A stretch of 64,000 nucleotides of DNA from the NCBI RefSeq assembly GCF_034929435.1, contig NZ_JAYFUM010000024.1, positions 62,001 to 126,000 of the forward strand, read 5' to 3'. Position numbers and translations under genes: made by a program. Below the pieces are notes generated by a model that was given only the letters and a program-made list of their open reading frames with translations, was not told where the DNA came from and searched no databases. Positions 1-8,541 of this stretch are shown here, piece by piece (within the stretch, counting starts at the first letter, position 1; every line of letters starts with the position of its first letter). This DNA is from Arcicella rigui (lineage in GTDB: Bacteria; Bacteroidota; Bacteroidia; Cytophagales; Spirosomataceae).

Positions 1-291
1 AGTGAGCCAAGTTGGTTTGGTTTTATGCTTACTTTGAGAGATACAAGTCCTATCAAAAGAAGAGAATTGATTCAATATTTAGAAAGTAATAAGATTGGTA
101 CACGATTACTTTTTGCTGGGAATTTGACTAAACAACCTGCCTATGCTAACATTAAGAAACGAATCGTAGGGGATTTGACGAATACTGATATTGTGATGAA
201 TCGTTCGTTTTGGCTTGGTGTTTGGCCAGGGCTTAATGAACAACATTATGATTATATGATTGATGTAATTAGAAAATTTCTGAGTAATTAA
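1..291 (+). CDS. rfbH: CDP-6-deoxyhexulose 3-dehydratase (E1, RfbH/DdhC type), C-terminal part
   Basis: The reading frame is open from the first base of the window (Ser-Glu-Pro-Ser-Trp-Phe-Gly-Phe...), so only the last 96 residues are present and the true start lies upstream. The tail contains SWFGFMLTLRD followed by TRLLFAGNLTKQPAY, which are recognisable C-terminal blocks of RfbH/DdhC/AscC, the PLP and [2Fe-2S] enzyme that removes the C3 hydroxyl of CDP-4-keto-6-deoxyglucose in 3,6-dideoxyhexose synthesis. The stop codon directly abuts the ATG of the next gene, so the two are cotranscribed. The cofactor-binding residues lie outside the window, so activity cannot be judged. Confidence 0.8.
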   Translation, partial: SEPSWFGFMLTLRDTSPIKRRELIQYLESNKIGTRLLFAGNLTKQPAYANIKKRIVGDLTNTDIVMNRSFWLGVWPGLNEQHYDYMIDVIRKFLSN

Positions 292-1215
292 ATGAAAAAA
301 AAAGCCATAATTACAGGGGGAACAGGTTTTTTAGGAAAAGCCATAATTGAAAAGCTCATTAAAGCCAATTATTTACTTTTTGTGTTAATTAGAAAAGAAT
401 CTAACCTCAGTTTTATAAATCATTTATTACCTTGTTGTAAATGTATTTATTATGAAACCCTCCAAGACAAAGAACTTTTAGTTCTTTTAGAAGATGCAAT
501 GAATACTGATTTATTTATTCATTGTGCATGGAAAGGAGTGAGTAATATAGAAAGAGACCAAATAAGCCAAATTACCTATAATATTACACTTACAATAGAC
601 GCAGTAATTTTAGCAAATAATTTAAAATGTAAGAAGTGGGTTGGAATGGGGTCTCAAGCTGAATATGGTATAGTAAATGATATTGCATACGAAGAAACAA
701 CACCAATTAGTCCATTTAGTACTTATGGGAAATCTAAAGTAGCTTGTTACTGGGCAGCCTCCGGACTATGCCAAATTTTTGGATTACCTATGTTGTGGTG
801 CAGAATATTTTCTTTGTATGGAATAAATGATAACCCTAATACTTTAATCTCGTATCTTATTCAATCATGCCTAAATAGTACTTCACCATCTTTAACCAAC
901 TGTGAACAAAAATGGGATTATTTATATGTAGTAGATGGAGCGGAAGCCATAATTAATTTGTCAGAATCAAATGAAAAAGGTGTTTTTAATATTGGATCAG
1001 GAAAAAGTGTCGCATTAAGAGAGGTTGTCAATTATATTAAAAAGCAAATAAATCCTCATCTATATGTAGGTTATGGACAAAAGTCTTATGCTGAAAACCA
1101 AATAATGCACTTAGAAGCTGATATTAGTAAATTGAAAAAAGTTACTAACTGGAAACCAGTTTTTGACCTACAAACTGGATTATCCGAAACGATAAATTAT
1201 TACCTCAAGAATTAA
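292..1215 (+). CDS. NAD(P)-dependent sugar-nucleotide reductase/epimerase (SDR), YerF/RfbJ-like
   Basis: This 307-residue extended SDR protein has the Rossmann motif GGTGFLG at residues 9-15 and the catalytic YxxxK at Y145 and K149 (STYGKSK). It starts immediately after the RfbH stop codon and ends 7 bases before a ThDP enzyme. In known CDP-dideoxysugar clusters the SDR at this position is a 4-ketoreductase (RfbJ, abequose; RfbS, paratose) or, when a YerE-type enzyme follows, YerF, which reduces the acetyl side chain of the branched sugar. The YerE-like neighbour makes the YerF role the preferred inference, but the sequence of this family alone does not separate the alternatives. Confidence 0.7.
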   Translation: MKKKAIITGGTGFLGKAIIEKLIKANYLLFVLIRKESNLSFINHLLPCCKCIYYETLQDKELLVLLEDAMNTDLFIHCAWKGVSNIERDQISQITYNITLTIDAVILANNLKCKKWVGMGSQAEYGIVNDIAYEETTPISPFSTYGKSKVACYWAASGLCQIFGLPMLWCRIFSLYGINDNPNTLISYLIQSCLNSTSPSLTNCEQKWDYLYVVDGAEAIINLSESNEKGVFNIGSGKSVALREVVNYIKKQINPHLYVGYGQKSYAENQIMHLEADISKLKKVTNWKPVFDLQTGLSETINYYLKN

Positions 1216-1222
1216 AAAATGA

Positions 1223-2950
1223 ATGAAAGTATCAGACTTTATAGCAAAATTCCTGTATGATAACGGAATAAATCATGTCTTTGAACTTTCAGGGGGGATG
1301 ATAACACATATTTTAGACTCTATAAACAAAGCTGGTAAGATCGACATCATTACCATGCACCATGAGCAGGGAGCTTCTTTTGCAGCTGATGCTTATGGGA
1401 GAATTAAGAAAATACCTGGTGTTGCTCTTGCAACAAGTGGACCAGGAGCAACAAACCTTGTCACAGGAATTGGTAGCTGTTATTTTGACTCTTCACCAGC
1501 AATATTCATAACAGGTCAAGTTAATATTCACGAACAAAAGGGTGACAAATCTATTAGGCAGTTGGGGTTTCAAGAAACAGACATTGCCTCAATTGTAAGC
1601 CCCATAACAAAGGCAGTTTTTAAAGTAAAAGAAGCGTCATCTATTCCAAGTATTTTTGCAAAAGCCTTTAAAATAGCTTTAGAAGGAAGACCTGGCCCTG
1701 TTTTAATAGATATACCAATGAATATTCAGCGAATGGATATTGATGTATTAGATACTGAGTTAGTAAAAGTGGCTTCGCATCCTGAAACTATTATTGACAA
1801 TGCAGAATTCCAAAACCTTAAACAAGATATTTTAAATGCAAAGTATCCTTTGATATTAGCTGGTAGAGGTGTTTGTGTATCTTCATCTGAACAACTTTTG
1901 CTGGAATTCGCAGAAAAGTATAATATCCCAGTTATCACAACTTTGTTAGGGCTTGACATCATTCCATATAATCACCCTTTAAGGGTTGGCTTTATTGGAA
2001 GCTATGGTAATAGGTGGGCTAATCTTTCCATTGGCAAATGTGATTTATTAATCGTAATTGGGAGTCGGCTTGATATCCGTCAAACAGGGGCAGATGTAGA
2101 GAGTTTTCAGAAAAATAAAATCGTTTACCATATAGACTGTGATCATAATGAAATCAACAATAAGCTAAGTAATTGTATTCCGATAGTTACAGATTGTAAT
2201 CAATTCTTAGTTAAATATTTAGCATATTTTAAAACTGAAAAGATTAATACAGATGATAAATGGATAAAAAGTATCAAAGCACTTAATGAAAGTTGGAAAG
2301 ATATTAATGAAATAACAGATATAGAGGGAATCAATCCAAACCAATTGATGCACGACTTGTCTCATTATTCTGACAAAGCTACTTGTTATTTAGCAGATGT
2401 AGGTAGCCATCAAATGTGGGCTGCACAGTCATTAGAATTGAACTTATACCAAAAATTTCTTACCTCTGGTGGTATGGGGGCAATGGGTTTTGCTTTGCCA
2501 GCGGCTATTGGAGCATGTTTTGCAAATGATAGAAAACCTGTAGTTGCTATTATTGGTGATGGAAGCTTTCAATTAAATATCCAAGAATTACAAACTATAG
2601 TAAGAAACAAATTACCAATTAAAATAGTCATAATTAATAATAAATCGCTTGGAATGATTCGACAATTTCAGGATAGCTATTTTGAAAGTCGTCATCAGTC
2701 AACTGTTTGGGGATATAATGCACCTAATTTTGAAAAAGTTGCACAAGCTTATGAAATTAGCTCAATTACAGTTTCCAAAAAAGAGTTATTGATAAGTGCC
2801 ATAAAAACCATGTGGGACAATCCCCAAGAACCATTTTTATTACAAGTAATGATAGACCCTAAAGCTAACGCTTATCCTAAAATAGCTTTTGGTAAACCTA
2901 TTACAGAAATGGAACCTCATTTTACTCCACTCGATATGGAGGGTACTTGA
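1223..2950 (+). CDS. Thiamine-diphosphate-dependent enzyme, acetolactate-synthase-like (YerE-like)
   Basis: This 575-residue protein has the three-domain layout of ThDP enzymes of the acetolactate synthase superfamily. The catalytic Glu of the PYR domain is E48 (MHHEQGASFAADAYGR), and the ThDP-Mg motif starts at G445 (GDGS) and ends with the NN of VIINN about 25 residues later. In branched-chain amino acid synthesis an IlvN subunit gene would normally follow; none is present. The location behind rfbH and an SDR matches the Yersinia yersiniose cassette, where YerE decarboxylates pyruvate and adds the two-carbon unit to C4 of CDP-3,6-dideoxy-4-hexulose. That role is an inference from context. 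It could instead make another branched or ketoacid-derived product. Confidence 0.75.
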   Translation: MKVSDFIAKFLYDNGINHVFELSGGMITHILDSINKAGKIDIITMHHEQGASFAADAYGRIKKIPGVALATSGPGATNLVTGIGSCYFDSSPAIFITGQVNIHEQKGDKSIRQLGFQETDIASIVSPITKAVFKVKEASSIPSIFAKAFKIALEGRPGPVLIDIPMNIQRMDIDVLDTELVKVASHPETIIDNAEFQNLKQDILNAKYPLILAGRGVCVSSSEQLLLEFAEKYNIPVITTLLGLDIIPYNHPLRVGFIGSYGNRWANLSIGKCDLLIVIGSRLDIRQTGADVESFQKNKIVYHIDCDHNEINNKLSNCIPIVTDCNQFLVKYLAYFKTEKINTDDKWIKSIKALNESWKDINEITDIEGINPNQLMHDLSHYSDKATCYLADVGSHQMWAAQSLELNLYQKFLTSGGMGAMGFALPAAIGACFANDRKPVVAIIGDGSFQLNIQELQTIVRNKLPIKIVIINNKSLGMIRQFQDSYFESRHQSTVWGYNAPNFEKVAQAYEISSITVSKKELLISAIKTMWDNPQEPFLLQVMIDPKANAYPKIAFGKPITEMEPHFTPLDMEGT

Positions 2951-3018
2951 TACTAATTGAACCATCAAAATTTCGTTTTGATGATGTCCCTGTTTTATAT
3001 AAAATACTAAAGAAATTT

Positions 3019-3882
3019 ATGCAAACATTGACTATTGCCATACCTACATTTAATAGGGCTGAAAAAATTGAGCAAAGAATTAGATTCCTTTTTGAGGTGT
3101 TTAGTAATAGTGATTTACCAATTAAGTTGATAATATCGGATAATTGTTCAGAGGATATAACTGAAGAAATATGTAAAAATTGGAGTCTTTTATTTAAACA
3201 GAAATCAATTGATTTTAAATACCTTAGAAATACAACGAATGTAGGAGCAGTTAAAAATGTAATTCAATGTATTGAAACCGCAGAAACAGACTTAGTTTGG
3301 GTAATGGGAGATGATGATGTATTGATTAAAGAAAATCTATTGAAATTATTTGATATTCTTAAGAATTCAGAGGAAGATTATGCAATATACCATCTTAACT
3401 ATTCAATAGCAGATGGACGAGATAATACGATAATTAAAGATTTAAATTATGAAAAATTATCCAGTGAAAGTTCATATCATTCTTGCTTAAGTTCTACGAT
3501 GCAGATTGATGCCTTTATGTTTATAACTGCCAATATTTTATCTAAAAAAGTGGCAATCAATGCAATAAATTCTTGGAAAAGAGGAAAAGCGTTATTAGCA
3601 TATCCTCTATATATTAATTTGTATGCAAGTGTATATGGCCCTTTTAAACTTATTGATTTTCCAGTTTTTATCGGTACTTATCATGCAGGTTCATGGGCAG
3701 AGCATTTCGGTATCGTTTATAAGATTGAAGTTCCTCTGGTATTAGGAAAACTTTTGAACTTTAAAGATATTGATAATGATTTAATTATAAAAATCATAAA
3801 AAAGTTAACCTCATTATTTAGAGTCATTAAAATGATAACAAAAAAGCCAAACTTATTATGGTATATTTTTAAATCAATATAA
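3019..3882 (+). CDS. Glycosyltransferase, family 2
   Basis: The protein begins MQTLTIAIPTFNRAEKIEQR, the usual GT-A start of family 2 enzymes, and carries the metal-binding acidic motif MGDDD at about residue 100 after an SDNCSED segment that contacts the nucleotide. An upstream TTG at 2947 overlapping the previous stop codon would add 24 residues without similarity to the fold, so the ATG at 3019 is preferred. It probably transfers the dideoxy- or branched sugar made by the three preceding genes onto a lipid-linked glycan at the inner face of the membrane. Donor and linkage cannot be read from the sequence. It is the last gene of this run. Confidence 0.75.
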   Translation: MQTLTIAIPTFNRAEKIEQRIRFLFEVFSNSDLPIKLIISDNCSEDITEEICKNWSLLFKQKSIDFKYLRNTTNVGAVKNVIQCIETAETDLVWVMGDDDVLIKENLLKLFDILKNSEEDYAIYHLNYSIADGRDNTIIKDLNYEKLSSESSYHSCLSSTMQIDAFMFITANILSKKVAINAINSWKRGKALLAYPLYINLYASVYGPFKLIDFPVFIGTYHAGSWAEHFGIVYKIEVPLVLGKLLNFKDIDNDLIIKIIKKLTSLFRVIKMITKKPNLLWYIFKSI

Positions 3883-4200
3883 ATTTAGGTAGCGCTTTTT
3901 TGACTCTTGGGGAGTAATTAAAAAATACTATTTCACTAAAGCTAATGATTAATCTGTGTCAAGAAACTCTTTTGAAAAACTGAAAATCCTTTTCGGCATT
4001 ATTCAAGAACAAAATAAGCTAAACTAAAAGCTACTTTAGCATATACCTATTTTATTGTAAACAAGAATGTCATAGTAAGAGCTATTCAGCTTTTAAAATA
4101 TATTTATTATTAACGATATTATTTAAATGCCCAACTTATAGTAAAACGTAAGAATAAATTTATAAAATGAGGTGCAGTATATAAAACATATATAATTCTA
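3883..4200. other. Intergenic region between convergent genes
   Basis: This AT-rich stretch lies between the end of the glycosyltransferase (+) and the end of the LytTR regulator gene (-). I see no ORF with coding character, no tRNA and no strong GC hairpin followed by a T-run. Confidence 0.5.
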
Positions 4201-4908
4201 TTAGTTGCGTAAAAACTTATCATAAAATGCTTTTCTTTGAGCTCTACTTATTGGTAACTCAGTTGTTTGGTTACCCTCTAACGAAATTTTATTTTCGTTA
4301 ATAGATATTACTTTTTCAATATTAATGACAAATCTCCTGTGGATTTGAATGAATTTATTCTCAGGTAACTTCTTTGTAATTTCCTTTAAAGCTATTAAAT
4401 GCAAGTATGAGTGCTTTTTAATATGTATTTTGACATAGTCAGAATACGATTCGATATAATCAATATCTTTTATTAAAAATCGTGTTATTGAGCCTTTATT
4501 TTTTATAGTCAACTTTTCATTTGCCTCAACTTCTTCATCTAACTTCATTAGTTTTGTAACCTTTTGAATTGCTTGTACAAATCTTTGGTAGATTAAAGGT
4601 TTCATTAAATAGTCGACAACATTCAAATCAAACGCTTTTACTGCATAATTTTGAAAAGAAGTAGTCATAATGATATATGGTACAGGTACGATATATAAAT
4701 CTGCAATAAAATCTACCCCACTCTTACCAGGGAAAATAGCTTCTAAAAAAATTATATCTATTTTAACCAAAGTTGTTTTAATATACTCTTCTGCACACTC
4801 AACGGAATCAAAAACACCTAAGATGTTAATATCATTATCAAGCCTTTTGCAGTATTGTATAATTGTTTGTTGGGATAAATAATTATTATCAATAATTATA
4901 GAATTCAT
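4201..4908 (-). CDS. LytTR-family response regulator with atypical receiver (Asp to Glu)
   Basis: The 235-residue protein has an N-terminal CheY-like receiver (about 1-120) and a C-terminal LytTR DNA-binding domain (about 135-233; FLIKDIDYIES..., ending IHRRFVINIEKV and a KISLEGN turn). Receiver landmarks are D7, T82/T83 and K104 (LMKP), but the phospho-acceptor position reads F-L-E56-A-I-F-P-G-K-S-G, so the invariant Asp is Glu. Glu at this site often mimics phosphorylation, so the protein may be constitutively active. No histidine kinase gene is adjacent; LytTR regulators in Bacteroidota commonly pair with LytS/YpdA-type kinases. It sits alone between two polysaccharide gene groups and may regulate them, which is inference only. 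Confidence 0.88.
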   Translation of the reverse strand: MNSIIIDNNYLSQQTIIQYCKRLDNDINILGVFDSVECAEEYIKTTLVKIDIIFLEAIFPGKSGVDFIADLYIVPVPYIIMTTSFQNYAVKAFDLNVVDYLMKPLIYQRFVQAIQKVTKLMKLDEEVEANEKLTIKNKGSITRFLIKDIDYIESYSDYVKIHIKKHSYLHLIALKEITKKLPENKFIQIHRRFVINIEKVISINENKISLEGNQTTELPISRAQRKAFYDKFLRN

Positions 4909-5260
4909 ACTACTTAGTGTTTAACTTATGTAGTGATGTTTTACTTGCTTTTATATCAAACTATTAGAATAATCGCTAATGTCATATATCCAAAAAGAAC
5001 CAATTAGAATATAATAAAAATATATTTTAGCCTAATCAAATCTTTGAGTAAAGCTTGTACTATGCTTTACTTTATAGATTATTTTAACGTTTTCATGTTT
5101 GATGTAATAGATTTTAAACCTTCACTATTTAAATTGAAATTAATGGACTTAGTTTGGCGGATGGTTCTCTAAAAGAATGGGTGTCTAATTTATTTGACTG
5201 ACCTTAATTTTATAGAATTAATATTTTGTAAAGTAAGACTATTAATAGATGGTAATCAAT

Positions 5261-5283
5261 CCCTACAAGTAGGGGTTTTTCTT
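5261..5283 (+). terminator. Intrinsic terminator-like hairpin
   Basis: CCCTA - CAAG - TAGGG stem-loop followed by GTTTTTC. The nearest upstream + strand gene ends about 1.4 kb earlier, so the transcript it would stop is unknown. Confidence 0.5.
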
Positions 5284-5430
5284 AGTATTAATATGCTAAA
5301 AGCTGATTTTAAGGGATATTGGAAGTATAAAATTGATTTTCTCTGAGATAGATTGATTATTATACTATAACTTTTTCAAATACCCATTATGAACTCGTTT
5401 GCCAAAAGCAATCATCACTTGTATGATACG

Positions 5431-5450
5431 ATATGCTATGAATAGCATAT
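5431..5450. promoter_or_regulatory. Perfect 9-bp dyad, candidate operator
   Basis: ATATGCTAT and ATAGCATAT are exact inverted repeats separated by two bases (GA). No T-run follows, so a protein-binding site is more likely than a terminator. It is about 520 bases upstream of the LytTR gene start and 610 bases upstream of the Wzi gene. Confidence 0.35.
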
Positions 5451-5844
5451 TCTTGATTACTTGCTTTGATTTTTTCTTTTTAAATAAATTGTTGTGAATA
5501 ACAATTAGGGATTTGAACTACTTTTTCTCCTGTTATATTTTTAATTCATATAATACAATTCAAAGATAATAGAAGCCCACTAGTCGAGTAAAATTGCTCT
5601 GATATGTTTTTGGAATGTTAATTTGTATGATTAAAAAATCAAAGGAAATATTTTCTATTTATTAGATTGAAATAGTAAGAGAGTTGATGAAATGTGCATT
5701 TTAATAGGATACGCAATTAATAAAGAGATCAATCACAAACACACTTAAATAGAATTAGGCAGATGTATCAAAAAGACATTTTAGTATTTTGATAGGGCTG
5801 CATCTATATTTTTACATTTATTACCTTAACACACAGCCAATTGT

Positions 5845-5886
5845 ATTTAGCTCATTTACGAAAGCAAATGAGCTAAATTGTTTTAT
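5845..5886 (+). terminator. 13-bp perfect stem-loop, terminator-like
   Basis: ATTTAGCTCATTT at 5845-5857 pairs exactly with AAATGAGCTAAAT at 5866-5878 around an 8-base loop, followed by a T-rich tract (TGTTTTATCGTTTT). It lies 170 bases before the Wzi start codon with no preceding + strand gene, so it could also act as a leader structure. Confidence 0.45.
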
Positions 5887-6059
5887 CGTTTTAAGTCTAT
5901 GGACATTTTAATTGCTATTCTCTAAGTAGATAAATGTTAATCAAAAAATTTACTCTTAATTCTCAGTAAATAAACTCTGATTTGCTCAAGATTAGAATTG
6001 TCCCCATAAATAAAATAGCTACAATTTTTAAATTCCTTAAATAATAATTTCTATAGGTT

Positions 6060-7538
6060 ATGAAAAATATTCTACTATTTGCGGTCTTTGTTATAATCTT
6101 CAATGCAGAATATTTATTTTCTCAGGATACGCTTAAAAAGGTTAATGCTCAAGTAGAAGCTGCTACATATATTTCTACTAATAATAGTATGCCTTTTTGG
6201 TTACGTTCAAATCAATATGGTGAAATTCCTATCCAATCTAATGTATTCTCACTTAGAGCTCAGTTAGAAAAAGAGTATCATCAAAATGATTTTAAAAATA
6301 TCAAATTAAGTCGATTGACTTATGGGTATAAAATCAGAGGAGTAATTAATGCTGGAAATTCAAATCAATTTATCTTATCAGAAATATATTTCAAAACTAA
6401 ATTTAAATCAGCCGAATTTTACATAGGTAGAAAGAGAGAGGTTTTTGGAATTACCGACACAACACTTAGTGCAGGCACTTTTATATGGTCTGGTAATGCT
6501 CTTCCAATACCTAAAGTTCAGATATCTATTCCGAATTACGTGCCAATTTTTAAAAATAAGTTAATCTCAATTAAAGGAAGTTTTTCACACGGGGTAATGG
6601 GCTCAGCCGATTCTACCCAAAATATTCTTTTACATCAAAAAAGTTTGTATGTTAAAATTGGTAAGCCTTCTTGGAATATGAATGTTCATGTTGGTATTAA
6701 TCATCAAGCTCAATGGGGAGGTAAACCTACAAATCCCTTTATTCAAAAAGGAACAAATCAGATTATTACAGACTATCCAAGTAACTTAAAGACTTATTGG
6801 TATGTTTTGAGTGGTATATCTCCAATTGGGAGTGATAAAAGTTTCATTGTGGACGATGGAGGGCGTTTAGCAAATCATATAGGTACAATTGATTTTGCAG
6901 TAGAGTATAATGAACAATTGGCCAATATTCTTTTTTACAAACAGTATCCTTATGATAAAGGAAATATATCAACATTGTATAAAATATCAGATGGCGTTTA
7001 TGGAGTTTCTATTAATAGAAAACAAGTAATAAACGGAATCATTAAGGTTAATTTTGAATACTTAAATACAACTAATCAGGGTATTTCGTCAGCTTACAAG
7101 CTAACTACAATCGTTGAACATAAAAGACAAAATGATTATTTTAATAACGTTACGTACAAAGATGGATGGGCATATAAGGGAAATATAATAGGTTCTCCAT
7201 TTTTGATGCCTATTAAAGATTCTGCATACCTTTTGAATTTATTTAATAATAATATATCTAAAATTAGCCCAAACTATATACTCAATAATAGAGTAAGGGC
7301 ACTTACAATCGGTATTGAATCAAAAATTAAGACAATAGGATTGAGAACACGTATTTCGTTGAGTGATAATTTAGGAAACTACACTTATACTCCAATAGCT
7401 GTAAAACAGCTATCAATTCAACAACAAATTGTTGTACCAGTTAAAAAATACTTTGTTAGCACAAATATTGGCTATGATAATTCAGGTTTACTGAATAGTA
7501 ATTTAGGTTTTATATTGATGGTAAAGCGTAGTTTATGA
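6060..7538 (+). CDS. Capsule assembly Wzi family outer membrane protein
   Basis: The 492-residue protein has an N-terminal signal peptide (MKNILLFAVFVIIFNAEYLFS, cleavage near residue 21) and then the Wzi-family opening with NSMPFWLRSNQYGEIP. The remainder alternates short polar and aromatic segments as expected of an outer membrane beta-barrel and ends in an aromatic/basic strand. Wzi proteins bind capsular polysaccharide at the cell surface and help retain it. The gene stands alone, with its own terminator at 7595-7624, but lies just upstream of the large polysaccharide operon, which fits a role in holding that product on the surface. Confidence 0.82.
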   Translation: MKNILLFAVFVIIFNAEYLFSQDTLKKVNAQVEAATYISTNNSMPFWLRSNQYGEIPIQSNVFSLRAQLEKEYHQNDFKNIKLSRLTYGYKIRGVINAGNSNQFILSEIYFKTKFKSAEFYIGRKREVFGITDTTLSAGTFIWSGNALPIPKVQISIPNYVPIFKNKLISIKGSFSHGVMGSADSTQNILLHQKSLYVKIGKPSWNMNVHVGINHQAQWGGKPTNPFIQKGTNQIITDYPSNLKTYWYVLSGISPIGSDKSFIVDDGGRLANHIGTIDFAVEYNEQLANILFYKQYPYDKGNISTLYKISDGVYGVSINRKQVINGIIKVNFEYLNTTNQGISSAYKLTTIVEHKRQNDYFNNVTYKDGWAYKGNIIGSPFLMPIKDSAYLLNLFNNNISKISPNYILNNRVRALTIGIESKIKTIGLRTRISLSDNLGNYTYTPIAVKQLSIQQQIVVPVKKYFVSTNIGYDNSGLLNSNLGFILMVKRSL

Positions 7539-7999
7539 ATTTAAGTTTTGCTATAATCAAGCCAATTACTTGTCAATAATAAGTGTCATAATTGAAGCTA
7601 CCTTACTACAAGGTAGCTTTTTTTGTTTAGTTCAAATTTATGAATCCTTATTGTTGAGTATTCTAAAATGTTTGATATGACGAAAGCTTTAAACATTTTT
7701 TTTGACTATGGAGCTTATTCCGCACTAATAATTATGCAATATGGTCATTGGTCGATAATCAAATGTATTTTACCGAGTAAATTTTAACGTATTTACATAA
7801 ATAGAGTACTTTGTAAAAGTTCAAAGATACTATATGACATTTTTAAGATAAAAACTGCCAAAGAATATAGACAGAGTAGCCTTAATTTTTCATAGTTTGA
7901 ACGTAAAAATAATTTAACAAGGTTTTGGGAATGTTTCAAATATGGGACTGAAAAGGCGAAGCCATAACCAAAATAGTATAATACTTACACCATCTTAAT
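7539..7999. other. Leader/promoter region of the polysaccharide operon
   Basis: The stretch holds the Wzi terminator (7595-7624) and then about 375 AT-rich bases leading to the NusG-like gene. This is where the promoter and any antitermination leader of the operon should lie. A TACTTTG near 7808-7814 resembles, but does not match exactly, the Bacteroidota -7 element. No ORF is visible. Confidence 0.45.
7595..7624 (+). terminator. Intrinsic terminator after the Wzi gene
   Basis: AAGCTACCTT - ACTAC - AAGGTAGCTT forms a perfect 10-bp stem immediately followed by a run of T residues, 57 bases past the Wzi stop codon. Confidence 0.85.
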
Positions 8000-8494
8000 A
8001 TGCCTTGGTTTGTTTTATATACAAAGTCAAATAATGAAAAGAAAGTAGCAGAACGACTTTCTGCAATTAATATTGATGTCTATTGTCCAACTATTCGTAC
8101 TGAACGTAAATGGTCAGATAGGATAAAAGTAGTGGAAGTACCTCTTTTTAAATCTTTTTGTTTTGTGAATCTGGATGAAAAAGATAGAGCTAAAGTATTT
8201 ACTATCCCGGGAGTTGTACGGTATTTATTTTGGTTAAATAAGCCTGCTGTAGTCCAACAAAAGGAGATTGATACTATTCGAGAATTACTAAATAGCTTTA
8301 ATCATAATTTAATAAAAGTAGAGACATTTAAAATCAATGAATCTATTCTTATAAACTCAGGAGTATTTGAAGGCAAAGAAGCGATAGTACTGAGTTATCA
8401 GGGAAAAAAAATCATGGTTAAAATAGATTCTTTGGATATGTATATTTCAATCGATTTAACAAAGAGTAAGATTCAGAAACAGTCTTCTGTTTAA
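8000..8494 (+). CDS. NusG-like transcription antitermination protein (UpxY/RfaH type)
   Basis: This 164-residue protein has the NusG N-terminal (NGN) fold: MPWFVLYTKSNNEKKVAERL, then YCPTIRTERKWSDR and a VPLFKSFCFVNL strand, and GVVRYLF near residue 75. The C-terminal part (about 105-155) fits a small KOW-like domain. In Bacteroidota, such NusG paralogues open capsule operons and keep RNA polymerase elongating through long polysaccharide loci. Its position as first gene of a run of over 30 genes on one strand fits that role. Target recognition depends on the untranslated leader at 7625-7999. Confidence 0.88.
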   Translation: MPWFVLYTKSNNEKKVAERLSAINIDVYCPTIRTERKWSDRIKVVEVPLFKSFCFVNLDEKDRAKVFTIPGVVRYLFWLNKPAVVQQKEIDTIRELLNSFNHNLIKVETFKINESILINSGVFEGKEAIVLSYQGKKIMVKIDSLDMYISIDLTKSKIQKQSSV

Positions 8495-8541
8495 TATAGT
8501 ATTTATCATTAGGTAATAATCCCGATTGAAACTCAAAAGAA

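Larger units (their letters stand above)
4909..6059. other. 1.15-kb gene-free region with several hairpins
   Basis: No ORF of coding character, tRNA or rRNA is visible on either strand. It holds two intrinsic-terminator-like hairpins (5261-5283 and 5845-5886) that have no upstream + strand gene, and a perfect 9-bp dyad at 5431-5450. The region may contain an untranslated RNA or be the remnant of deleted genes; it also must contain the promoters for the LytTR gene (minus strand) and the Wzi gene (plus strand). Confidence 0.5.

Noticed and set aside
1223..2950. The ThDP enzyme as IlvB (acetolactate synthase large subunit)
   Set aside because: There is no IlvN partner or ilv gene and the gene is fused in context with CDP-dideoxysugar genes; the general family assignment remains.
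5261..5283. Terminator as evidence of an unseen gene ending here
   Set aside because: No open frame on the + strand with coding character precedes it; a small RNA is possible but not supported, so only the hairpin is recorded.
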